Assembly: GCA_002751075.1 (NCBI GenBank)
Contig: NAOQ01000612.1
Span: 1-10,806, forward strand
Length of the DNA: 10,806 nt
Direction: 5' to 3'
Origin: Ichthyophonus hoferi
Lineage: Eukaryota > Opisthokonta > Ichthyosporea > Ichthyophonida > Ichthyophonidae
The translations under genes were made by a program, and so were the position numbers. The notes under the pieces are model-generated. The model worked only from the letters and a program-made list of their open reading frames with translations, did no database searches and had not been told where the DNA came from. Each line of letters starts with the position of its first letter. Positions within the stretch are counted from its first letter, which is position 1. This document shows, piece by piece, positions 1 to 8,230 of the stretch.

Positions 1-240
1 ACTATACTATACTATAATCTATACTATACTATACTATACTATACTATACTATACTATACTATACTATACTATACTATATTATACTATACTATACTATACT
101 GTACTATACTATACCCTACTCTACTATACTGTACTATACTATACTATACGGTACTATACTATACTGTACTATACTATATTGTACTATACTATACTATACT
201 GTATTATAGTATACTATACTCTATACTATACTATACTATG
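1..240. repeat. ACTAT pentanucleotide tandem repeat
   Basis: Almost the whole stretch is repeated ACTAT (equivalently TATAC), with scattered variants such as ACTGT and ACCCT and occasional phase slips. It starts at the window edge, so its true length is unknown. It lies downstream of the last visible exon of the minus-strand HIT zinc finger gene, either in that gene's next intron or in its 3' flank. The complementary motif ATAGT recurs in shorter, looser form at about 840-895 and 2375-2425. Confidence 0.97.
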
Positions 241-301
241 CCATACCATGTACATATACACATACTCCCATTTATCACTCTCTAGTTATAGATAGATTTA
301 C

Positions 302-1338
302 CCCCTTTCCCCCCTCTCCACTCCTAGCCAATGACTCGCCTTGCATATTAGCCAACATCTCTAACATTTTCCTCTTGTCATCCTCAGTGACATGACTACC
401 TCCAATATGATTCATAACACATTTCTGGTAGAACGACTCGCTACATTCTTGATGTTTCTGTAGGTTGGTAGGTAGGTAGATAGAGGGGTAGGTAGGTAGG
501 TAGGTAGGTAGTTATGCAAGTACGATGTATGCATATATATAATAAGGTATGTGGCACATAGTTGCATATTTACATGCCACGCTATAGGCAGTCTTCCTAT
601 ATACATTAGGTAATCATCCCTTTAGTAACTGTATATGTACATATTTATACATACTTATACATGTATACATATATATACCTATACCTATACCCCACCTCCC
701 TCTCCCTCTTCCTAACCTACCTGTCCCCTATAACAGGTCATAGAACAGTAATAAACATTGCATCGTGGGCAAGTGTACTTTCCCTTCTCCTTTAGGCACC
801 TACCATAGGGTGGACAGGATGGGTTAGTGCGAGTAGGATAGGGTGTATAGGATAGTATAATAGTATGTATAATAGTATGATAGTATAATATTATAAGTAT
901 ATTTAGTGTTGTATATCATACAGTTGTAAAGTTTTACGCCTACCTACTTAGATATATATATGTGTGTGTGTATATATGTTCATCTCCCTAATATTTGGGT
1001 ATACTTCAGTGGTAATAAATACTATTACCCACGTTGTCCCTACTAATATACTGTATTACAGTATATCACAAGTTAATCCATAAAGGAAATACATATTAAC
1101 ACTGTTATTATGGGGGAAATTTATTTATCATGTACTCGACAAGTCACAGAAAATCCTATCTGCATCAATATATATTATCACAACATCTACACATCTACAT
1201 ACATATAATACACAAATAGATGCCTGTCTTCAACAAACTTTAAAAATAGCAAAACACCTACAAGCCACAGGCTCTTTGTGACTCCTTCCATGAGTCCTCT
1301 GTGGACACTATCTCAGTCATAGACCCATCACTAGCCAT
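302..1338 (-). CDS. HIT-type zinc finger protein, ZNHIT2-like, three exons, possibly partial
   Basis: Spliced gene on the minus strand with exons at 1338-1262, 799-721 and 457-302 (77, 79 and 156 nt). The joined frame stays open for 104 residues. Exon 1 starts at an ATG in good context (AACATGG) and ends in ACG plus TT; exon 2 supplies the G, so the first zinc knuckle CGLC (C24, C27) is built across the junction. Exon 2 gives KGKYTCPRC (C36, C39) and YYCSMTCYRGQ (C44, C48). Exon 3 gives KHQECSESFYQKCV (H54, C57). This is the full zf-HIT ligand set, and HxxCSExFY followed by a charged helix is typical of ZNHIT2, a cofactor of R2TP/HSP90 assembly of U5 snRNP in animals. After exon 3 there is either a GTAAAT donor at 301, with more exons beyond the window, or read-through to TGA at 277-275 giving 112 residues. 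Human ZNHIT2 is far longer, which favours a partial gene. The family call is firm, the subfamily less so. Confidence 0.87.
458..720 (-). other. Intron 2 of the HIT zinc finger gene, with a microsatellite in its 3' end
   Basis: 263-nt phase-0 intron on the minus strand. It begins GTAGGT at 720-715 and ends CTACAG at 463-458. The last ~50 nt before the acceptor are a CTAC/TACC tetranucleotide array that takes the place of a normal pyrimidine tract. The first part holds CT/AG-rich DNA and ATACCTATACC motifs at about 675-690. Confidence 0.82.
461..511. repeat. (TAGG)n tetranucleotide microsatellite
   Basis: About twelve imperfect TAGG units (GGTAGGTAGG) on the plus strand, interrupted near 479-487 by AGATAGAGG. 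On the minus strand it reads CCTACCTACC and abuts the 3' splice site of intron 2 of the HIT zinc finger gene. Confidence 0.95.
800..1261 (-). other. Intron 1 of the HIT zinc finger gene
   Basis: 462-nt intron on the minus strand. It begins GTAGGT at 1261-1256 and ends GGTAG at 804-800. A branch-point-like CACTAAC (complement of 823-829) sits about 24 nt before the acceptor. It splits codon 26 after its second base, and joining the exons restores the CxxC knuckle exactly. It contains a loose ATAGT/TATAGTATAATAGT repeat at about 840-895 and a short (TG)/(TA) run near 950-975. Confidence 0.82.
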
Positions 1339-1390
1339 GTTATTGTTCCTACAGTGAAAGGCTAAAAGGGCCTCTCGTGTTTACCTGTTC

Positions 1391-1588
1391 ATGTCCCGCC
1401 ATTATCAGAAAACGTCCCGCTTCTATGAAGACAGACACCGCGGTAATTAGTTAAATTGGTTATTATATTACCATATTTAGTACATATCACGCCATTCTAG
1501 AGTGAAATCCCGCTTCTATAACTAAATGTCCCGCTATAACAATTAGATATCCTGCCATTACGGGTAAATGTCTGTCATATCTATGTAT
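1391..1588. repeat. Degenerate 21-bp tandem repeat upstream of the HIT zinc finger gene
   Basis: A motif close to ATGTCCCGCYATTAT recurs at 1391, 1412, ~1485, 1505/1506, 1526 and 1547, with a decayed copy at about 1568. Spacing is 20-21 bp except for one gap of about 73 bp between the second and third copies. Read on the minus strand (the direction of the gene starting at 1338), the conserved core is AATGGCGGGACAT, with variants AGCGGGAC, GGCGTGA and GGCAGGA. It lies about 50-250 bp upstream of the start codon, where a promoter is expected. The GGCGGGA core resembles an E2F half-site; that link is inference. Confidence 0.75.
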
Positions 1589-3408
1589 ATATAATGCTAT
1601 ATGTAAAAGGCAGAAAAAGTTTCTGTCTGAAATAAAACTTTTCTATGCCGTTTTTATCCTAAATTCTCTAATTGTAAGTGTCGGTTATCACCTTGAACAA
1701 TGAGAAGATATTGCTACACCGCCAGATATCGACAATAATATCCCTACATCATTTATTTGACTGGGCCACAAAATACTCTCATACTATTGTCTTATGACTT
1801 TTTGAAAACAACTCCCTTGAGTCAAAATAGATAGCACATCTTGTATTCTATTTCATTGACAAAACCAGCATTATGAGATACTATGTTAATAACTGAATGC
1901 AGGCCTACACAATAGCTATACCTATTACAGTACTAAAGATTTACCTCGTGTACGTCAATGGTCATTCATTACCCTGGGTAGTTCACCTGAAATATATAAG
2001 ACGGAGTAAAGTGGAACCATGTTATACCTTTAGTATTAGATACTATTTAATAACTATAGTGCAACAATATCTTTGTTTTTGTTTATAATATAAACCACTA
2101 TATATGCAATAAAATTTAATAATTGTTTTTACTTTCGTATTCTCACACTGTTCCTTATATCGTTTGATGTTTTTATTATCTATATAGCATGTATATTAAC
2201 TAATTGCAGTTTCTGCAGATATGTTTGTTGAATGACCTATTTTCATGGAAAGTCTTTAAAATTATCCAAATTATTTTATTTCTTATACGACTTGATTGAC
2301 TAATTATGGACTCATACGTGGTCTACTGTTGGATGGTTGGGAAGTATAAAAGGGGGAAGTGATAGCTGTACTGGTATACGATATAGTATGATGTAGTATG
2401 ATATAGTATAATATATGATAGTTACTTAACAAGAAATCCCTGAGATGATCTGCAGGAAAACAGAACTATGTACCCTCCGCTAATTTGTATAGATTGCAAT
2501 GCCAAATTAAGTTAGTATATTACCATATATATATCTTGCACTAGGGTTTATAAAGCTCAGTTCATAAACACCATATTCCTTAATATTAAAAATAAACTGA
2601 CCCTAATTTCCTAATATCATTTGCATTATGTTGGTACTTACTACCCAATTATTGCATGTAATGATCATATTAACATATAATACTCACTATCTTACACTAT
2701 ATTGCATTATATTAAACATCATACTATCTTATACTATTGTACTGATGATGACATATGAAATACACCTAATAACCTTTGATATCCCTTCGCAGGTAGTTGG
2801 CTTATATATGGATTTAAAAAAAAAGACCTCGGGCTACGTATATACATATAATAGGTTGGGAAAACGGTATAATAACATATCAATAAATAAGACAAGTTAC
2901 GGTCAAAAAAACTTTTAAAAAAATTCAAACAAGTAGTATTGGTCTTTCTGCTGGTTGGAGGCACTGTGTGGTCTTAATTTTAAAAATATAACTTATTGTT
3001 GTTTAGATTTAAAGGCTTAGATGTAATGTATGGCCCTCTGGCATGGTCAATAAGCCACCGACAGTACTAACTTGTATGAGCACGAACAATTAATAGAACG
3101 TGATCATAATATCAACTACAATATTCCGCTGTTGGTACACTGCATTAGGCGCCCACACCTCGTCAAACCAGTCTGATCCTGATATTACGATATGAAAAGA
3201 AATGATACCCGAATTAATATATCTGTTGAGAACAATAAAGTCATGTTTTATAAACTGATACTTTAGAATACAGCATATTCTCTAAGTAAAAACTAGGTTT
3301 TATAGGTGAGTTACGATAACATAATACAATAATGTTAAATGTTCAAGGAAATAGTCTGACACTGGATAGAGGCCCAGTAAAGGGTGCCTCCTACAGGGCA
3401 GATATAGA
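1589..3408. other. AT-rich region without a recognisable gene
   Basis: About 1.8 kb of AT-rich DNA between the 21-bp repeat and the 3' end of the thioredoxin-like gene. It holds a loose ATAGT repeat at about 2375-2425, AT-rich runs, and open stretches of up to 96 codons, which are near chance expectation at this base composition and show no known motif. A better-looking but unassigned minus-strand open stretch at 3093-3182 is listed under findings. I see no RNA gene. Confidence 0.6.
2370..2425. repeat. Loose ATAGT-type pentanucleotide repeat
   Basis: Imperfect iterations such as GATATAGTATGATGTAGTATG and similar TATAGTATAATA runs. The unit is the reverse complement of the ACTAT unit that fills the left edge of the window. 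Confidence 0.6.
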
Positions 3409-3414
3409 TTTATT
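3409..3414 (-). terminator. Candidate polyadenylation signal of the thioredoxin-like gene
   Basis: AATAAA on the minus strand (TTTATT on the plus), about 62 nt after the TAA stop at 3478-3476. It is the first exact AATAAA downstream of the stop. Whether this organism uses the hexamer is not known. Confidence 0.35.
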
Positions 3415-3475
3415 ATATATAACCTAGCTAGTCAAACTAAAACATGAACAAAATAATAAAATTAAGTTTCTACAT

Positions 3476-4084
3476 TTAGAAACCGAACATGTCATCACCA
3501 GCATCACCCATCTCCATCTCCTCATCATCGCTGTCATCCTCCACAACAGGCTTCTTGCCGTTCTTGTATTCGGGCATCTTACCGTCAAGGACAAGCTCGA
3601 TCTGGCCGACCAACTGACCCTTCTTGGAGGGGAAGCTGGTACGGTTGAAGTTCTCGCGCCACACGATCTTACCCTCCTGGTTGATAAGGAAGGTGAAGCC
3701 AGAGCCGATAGAGAGGAGACCAGCAGCGGCCATGAAAGCCTTCTTGACCTCCTTGTTGTGGTCGTAGGCAAGGGTGTAGCTGATGTCGAGAGATTTGACG
3801 TCAAGCTCGGGCATGGAAGAACCGATCTTCTTGGCATAGCCAGTAACATCGTCCTCGGTGTTGTCAAGGGACACACCAATCACCTGCATGGCGGGGAACT
3901 TGTCCTGAACCTTGCTGAAGTCAACGAAAGTAACATACTCATCCTTGGAGATCTTGGAGTAGAACATAACCAAGGTGACCTTCTCGGTGTAAGGGGCAAC
4001 ATCACCCTTCACAGCCTTGAGAGAGGCGAGAGAAGGGGCGGCCTTGTTGAAGGCAACCTCGTCATCGTAAATAACACCAGACAT
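3476..4084 (-). CDS. Cysteine-free thioredoxin/peroxiredoxin-fold protein with acidic C-terminal tail
   Basis: Intronless 202-residue protein; start ATG at 4084 in context AAACATG, stop TAA at 3478-3476. Residues ~30-170 follow the AhpC/TSA-TlpA type of thioredoxin fold: strand KVTLVMFYS (35-43), helix region SKVQDKFPAM (57-66), strand QVIGVSLDN (67-75), AYDHNKEVKKAF (106-117), FTFLINQEGKIVWRE (130-144), then a C-terminal helix. Where relatives carry the redox motif (WCxxC or TxxC) this has YSKISKDE (42-49), and the cis-proline position before FLI appears to be G129. The protein has no cysteine, so thiol peroxidase or disulfide activity is not expected; a structural or binding role is an inference. 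Residues 182-202 are strongly acidic and end in GDDMFGF. Codons are GC-rich and strongly biased against the AT-rich surroundings, which suggests high expression. No exact family name is claimed. Confidence 0.93.
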   Translation of the reverse strand: MSGVIYDDEVAFNKAAPSLASLKAVKGDVAPYTEKVTLVMFYSKISKDEYVTFVDFSKVQDKFPAMQVIGVSLDNTEDDVTGYAKKIGSSMPELDVKSLDISYTLAYDHNKEVKKAFMAAAGLLSIGSGFTFLINQEGKIVWRENFNRTSFPSKKGQLVGQIELVLDGKMPEYKNGKKPVVEDDSDDEEMEMGDAGDDMFGF

Positions 4085-4165
4085 GTTTAAAGAAAATAGT
4101 ATAAAAATACCCGAAGCTTAACTGATCTGAAGGGAGAAGGCAGGAGACAGGCCTAATGAACCCTA

Positions 4166-4214
4166 CACGTGTGTACAAATTAAGGTATTATTTATAACGT
4201 ACTCCTATGATTGG
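4166..4214 (-). promoter_or_regulatory. Promoter of the thioredoxin-like gene: CCAAT, TATA and E-box
   Basis: Reading toward the gene: CCAAT at 4214-4210, TATAAATA at 4196-4189, and CACGTG at 4171-4166 inside the palindrome ACACGTGT. A transcription start about 30 bp beyond the TATA box would fall near 4160 and leave a 5' leader of about 75 nt. The motifs are exact matches; their use is inferred from position. Confidence 0.5.
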
Positions 4215-4260
4215 TTATTATAATTTTTTGTAGTTTGATTTTTTCTACGTAACTACCTAG

Positions 4261-4268
4261 TATAAATA
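4261..4268 (+). promoter_or_regulatory. TATA box facing away from the thioredoxin-like gene
   Basis: Perfect TATAAATA on the plus strand, 65 bp from the oppositely directed TATA box of the thioredoxin-like gene, with the CCAAT/ATTGG element between them. No convincing coding exon follows on the plus strand; the first ATG, at 4288, opens only five codons. Confidence 0.3.
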
Positions 4269-4289
4269 GACCTGGAACGGTATTGCTAT

Positions 4290-6950
4290 GGCTTTTTGTT
4301 CGTAATCATATCCTTTGGAGAGAGGAAATTTTGAAATTTCGAAGTTCTTTGAAGCAATATATATATTGAATAATCAACAATTCAATGTAAATTTTAGTAT
4401 TTATTTTGTGTCTAATACGTGTTAAAGTCATATATATTAGTATTATATCACGAGTTTCAAAGGAAGGATATTATTATATCCCTCTTCTTTGGCCCTTTTT
4501 TGGCAATATTTGAAAAATTTCCAAAAACAAATTTACCTGTTACATATTTTAAGTTGATTGCACTAATCATATAGGCCTACACCCGTGGAAGAGTTGGTTA
4601 AAATTTTGTCTACTAATTAAAACAATTTATCAATAATTTTGTATGAATTACCAGCCTTTTTCATATTATCACTAAGAATTATTATATCTATAAAAATAAT
4701 TGTGTGGACCTTTTTTTATAACAATTTTTTGATAATTGTTTTATTACATGAGCCCAAGAGATACATAATTTTCAGAATATTATTCTTAACGGAAAATATT
4801 TTTTAATTTTTATTGCAAAAATAACTAGTATTAGATTTTTAATGAAGGCATCTGATAATAATAAAATATTCTAAAGATGAAATTTTCATGAAAGAGTTTG
4901 AAAATTAATATCCCAAGAGAAATGTGTTTCCTTGTAAAAACGTGTCTTCGGCAACCTATAATACTTGCCATATTTAACGCTATTCTCTAACAATATTCTT
5001 AATTTTAATATTCCTTTCAATTATTAATGTATTTTTTTGTTTACTTTTTTTTTTGGCTTGCATTTTTTTTTGTTCAAATGATTCGTCTAATTGCTTTTCC
5101 ATCAAAATAAATGAATAGCCATACTATTGCAATTTTCGCTTAAAAGAAAGCAGGCGACCGAATAACCCACAAAACCGGAAAGAAACGAAAATAATATTAA
5201 TGAAACGTCCTATTTTGATATGAACAATAAATAAACTAAAGATATGATTTCTTCCTTGGTTCACTTTTTTACTGTTTTTCTTAATCTTTGAGTACTTTTG
5301 CCCTCAAGGTATTTGCGTCTACTATGTATACCCCTATACCTATACTAGTTTAAATTTGGATTTCATACCTAATATATGTAATGAGAAACTCTTAAAATAG
5401 GTGTATAGTTGCGTCTTCCGGAAGAATTTACTTGTTATAATTAATTGCTAAGATATTTCTTATTCATAAATATTCTTATTGGCCAATACAATTCATTGAA
5501 GATAATAGAGACCCACTAGGAATGTCTGGTCCTACTTGATAATCATATACTACCGTGTACATGTTTGAATGGCTCATTAGCCAATTCACTAATGTAAGTG
5601 CTTGCAAACCATGTATCGACAAATCAATTTAAAGTATGTGCTCGTGCTCATTCGGAATTAACCGTCTTGTAACACTGAATAAAAGCTGTACAATTTTTAT
5701 CTTAAGTTATCGGTTTGCAATAGTTGACTGTGACCCATGTTGATAGTGGCATAATTACGACACAGGGTGCAATCAACAGTTTGTAGGCCTTATTTTTATG
5801 AATGTTAACGCCAGATATTGGTCAATATTATAATTCACTTATATATATGGTGGGTTTTCTTCTTAAAAAAGAAATATTTTGGAATGGTTCAAAATTAAAC
5901 ATGGTTTAGGAGACAACCACAAGATGCTATATGAATGTTTGGTTGGAGGACTCGCTAAATTTAACAATTGTAAAATATCAATTGGAAATTATTTAGCTGA
6001 TGACCAATTGCTTTACCATAGTAATTGCATAACATATATAATCAAATATAAATAAAAAAAAGCTGGTGTTAAAATATCTTTAAATGTGCCCATATGGTTA
6101 TATTGACACATACAAATTTAATTGTACCATCCTGTCAATGCAACTGTTTGGGTACATAAATAGCAATCTTAATGTAATCTTTGGAGTGTTTGACAACTCC
6201 CAGCTTAGATTATATTACCTTGATAATGCGATATTAATGGTGCAGTAGTCACCCAATACCGCTCTACTAGGCATCACCCATTGTTATGGGGTTCAGGAAA
6301 TGCACTATGTAGATTCATATGCAATTTTCTGGATTATTGGATATATGCCAGCATATAATCTCAGGCATGCCACTTTAAATGACAACACTATCAACATAGC
6401 AACTTTGTTTTAATAACAAATTTGTTTTGATGTTTTATACAGCTTTTGTATTAAAAGTGAACTTTAACCTATTTCTTAACATGTTCTAATATGATAATAT
6501 CTGAAGTACTTTGAATGATTTTTGGTTTTCTCTTATTGATAACATCAATTTCAGTGTGTAGTAATTCTTCCATCCATGTTCAGGGTTACAGAAAACCAAT
6601 GTAAACAGAGAATTTAAAAAGAAAAAACTATATAGCCTTTATTCAGTATCGCTACAGAATTGAAATTTCCCCATTTGTCTCGGACAGAACTTTTCATATT
6701 ATCAAAATGGAGCTTTTTATAAATGAAATACTTCAGAACCCAGCATTAAATAGTTAGATGGTTAGAACTATAGTTATTTTGCTTATAATGTATATGTAAC
6801 CATATTTGAAATGTTTTAAGTATTCCTAAGCAGGTTCATAGGCATTTGATTCACGTTATTCTGTCCAACATAGGGTTATGGTAAAAAAAATATTTATCCC
6901 ATTACTGCCTCCTCATCTGTGGTGTCTTATTTAGACAAAAAGAATACTCA
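4290..6950. other. Very AT-rich gene-poor region
   Basis: About 2.7 kb, roughly 27-30% GC. I see long T and A runs (for example near 5030-5070), short AT hairpins and scattered TAGGCC motifs, but no open stretch with a known motif and no RNA gene. A plus-strand stretch of about 60 open codons near 5865-6053 is within chance expectation for this composition. Confidence 0.6.
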
Positions 6951-6951
6951 C

Positions 6952-7020
6952 GTCCTCATCAACCCTCATTGAATTAATGTATTTGATATCTTCTATTATA
7001 TGATTAGCAGTGAAGTCCAT
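6952..7020 (-). CDS. Possible 23-codon first exon, unidentified
   Basis: On the minus strand an ATG in good context (AGGATGG) opens 23 codons beginning MDFTANHIIEDIKYINSM and ending RVDED. It is followed directly by a GTGAGT donor at 6951-6946, the same donor used after the exon at 10195-10260. No partner exon was found on the low-coordinate side, and the peptide matches nothing I recognise. It could easily be chance. Confidence 0.15.
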
Positions 7021-7745
7021 CCTTTTCTATTTGATAGTCATGTTACTAGTAGTTCTCATCTTTAGGGGAACCTATCAGCTAATTACAGATAGATATATTG
7101 TTTCATATTGAAACTACCCAACTTTATATTAAGCTACACTCCAAATCTCAATGTAATCTTACGTAATTGGCCGTAATACCTTAACATGATGTCAGGTATA
7201 TTTACACAATGACCAGGTAATTTATAGTTGTTCTGAAACCTGTTCAATATTGACTAAGAATGAGATAATGAATTGCTTTTTAGGATTTCTAGGGGTGTAA
7301 ATAATGGTATGCCATTCTGTCATATGGTCAGGATGGGCTATAATAGTAGGCCAATGTTAGATACCACTTTCAATTTAGCATCATAGATTTAATTAAAATA
7401 TAATTGCCTCAATCAAAAAAAGAAAAAAACAATATGTAACGTTGTGATTAATGTAGTTTTGAAGCGCTGGAGTGAAATTCTTGTTTAAAACATTTAATCT
7501 GCAAGATACCCTTATCCAATAAGCAATAAAGTTTGAAGGTTATAATAAAAATAGCCAATAGGAAGGTATAAATGATAATTAAATAATAGCCAAACCGACT
7601 ATTATACCCAGTATAGGATTCAAAATTCATTACTAATTATTTAAAAATCATGCCAAATTTATACTCTAGACCGCACTAAACATCTAGTCCTAATTAAATA
7701 TAATTAGTAACCTCATTTAATTAATCATTTATTATTAATTGATAT
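7021..7745. other. AT-rich region, no feature seen
   Basis: AT-rich DNA with A runs near 7415-7430 and AATTA-rich DNA at 7680-7745. A 60-codon minus-strand open stretch at 7448-7630 has no recognisable motif and fits chance. Confidence 0.6.
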
Positions 7746-8230
7746 CTAAGATTGAATTACTGACTGAAACCTCATTCTAAGCACTTCTTCACATATGGAG
7801 GTTCGATGCCATAAAAATATTAATATTTTGTACAAGACATCATGAAGTTTTTCAACTAAACATTCGTAGAAGATGTGATGTCTTAACATCACCACTAAAG
7901 GGGCAATACAACCTCTTCCTTCTCTCTCCATTACCAAGATTTTCCATATATATTTTTCCTCTTTCCAATGAAATGAGCTAGTTCCCGACCAGAAACAATT
8001 GTGTGTGATCAATGCCATCACCAGACATTTTTCTCAGTCAAACGTTGATTATTTATTAAGAGCCACATGAGATTCAGAAACTCGTAGGTCAGAGGTAGTA
8101 TTAATACCATCAAGACCCATCCGAACTCCTTCCTCAGATAATCTACTTCGTCAACCTCCCTCAGCAATTACTCAGAACCTTACAGTCCTTCCTTCCTGAC
8201 CTAAGAGAGGGAGGTCTTTTGGTTGTGGTT
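7746..8230 (-). other. GC-raised island with adjoining open stretches, unidentified
   Basis: GC content rises to around 40-45%. On the minus strand an open stretch of 49 codons (8167-8021) adjoins one of about 90 codons (8018-7746) in another frame. The first includes WVLMVLILPLTYEFLNLMW, which is hydrophobic; the second is rich in H, C, L and V. Neither matches a family I know. The island could be an old coding relic or simply DNA of different composition. A small perfect hairpin (GTGATGT/ACATCAC, 4-nt loop) lies at 7875-7892. Confidence 0.3.

Noticed and set aside
412-606. 64-codon minus-strand open frame
   Set aside because: It crosses intron 2 of the HIT gene and reads exon 3 in the wrong frame; much of it is the translated microsatellite.
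1897-2088. 63-codon plus-strand open frame
   Set aside because: No motif, AT-rich codons and no splice or promoter context; several of this length are expected by chance.
2628-2964. Overlapping open frames on both strands (96 and 76 codons)
   Set aside because: Low-complexity, AT-driven peptides with no known motif; such lengths are expected by chance at about 30% GC.
3424-3879. 151-codon minus-strand open frame overlapping the thioredoxin-like gene
   Set aside because: Out-of-frame reading of the same gene; its Ser/Arg/Pro-rich product is typical of a shifted frame.
3758-4090. 110-codon open frame on the plus strand, opposite the thioredoxin-like gene
   Set aside because: It is the antisense shadow of a GC-rich, codon-biased gene and has no motif of its own.
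4325-4353. Run of GAA/TTC words resembling a heat-shock element
   Set aside because: Only one GAAnnTTC pair has the right 5-bp step; the others are out of phase in AT-rich DNA.
4720-4740. AACAATT/AATTGTT inverted repeat
   Set aside because: Short AT-only arms that are common by chance in this composition.
5865-6053. About 60 open codons on the plus strand containing LVGGLAKFNNCKISIGNY
   Set aside because: No start codon near its beginning and no known family; about ten such stretches are expected by chance over six frames here.
7799-7809. GGTTCGATGCC, close to a tRNA B box
   Set aside because: The bases around it cannot form a T stem, and no acceptor stem or anticodon arm can be laid out; not a tRNA.
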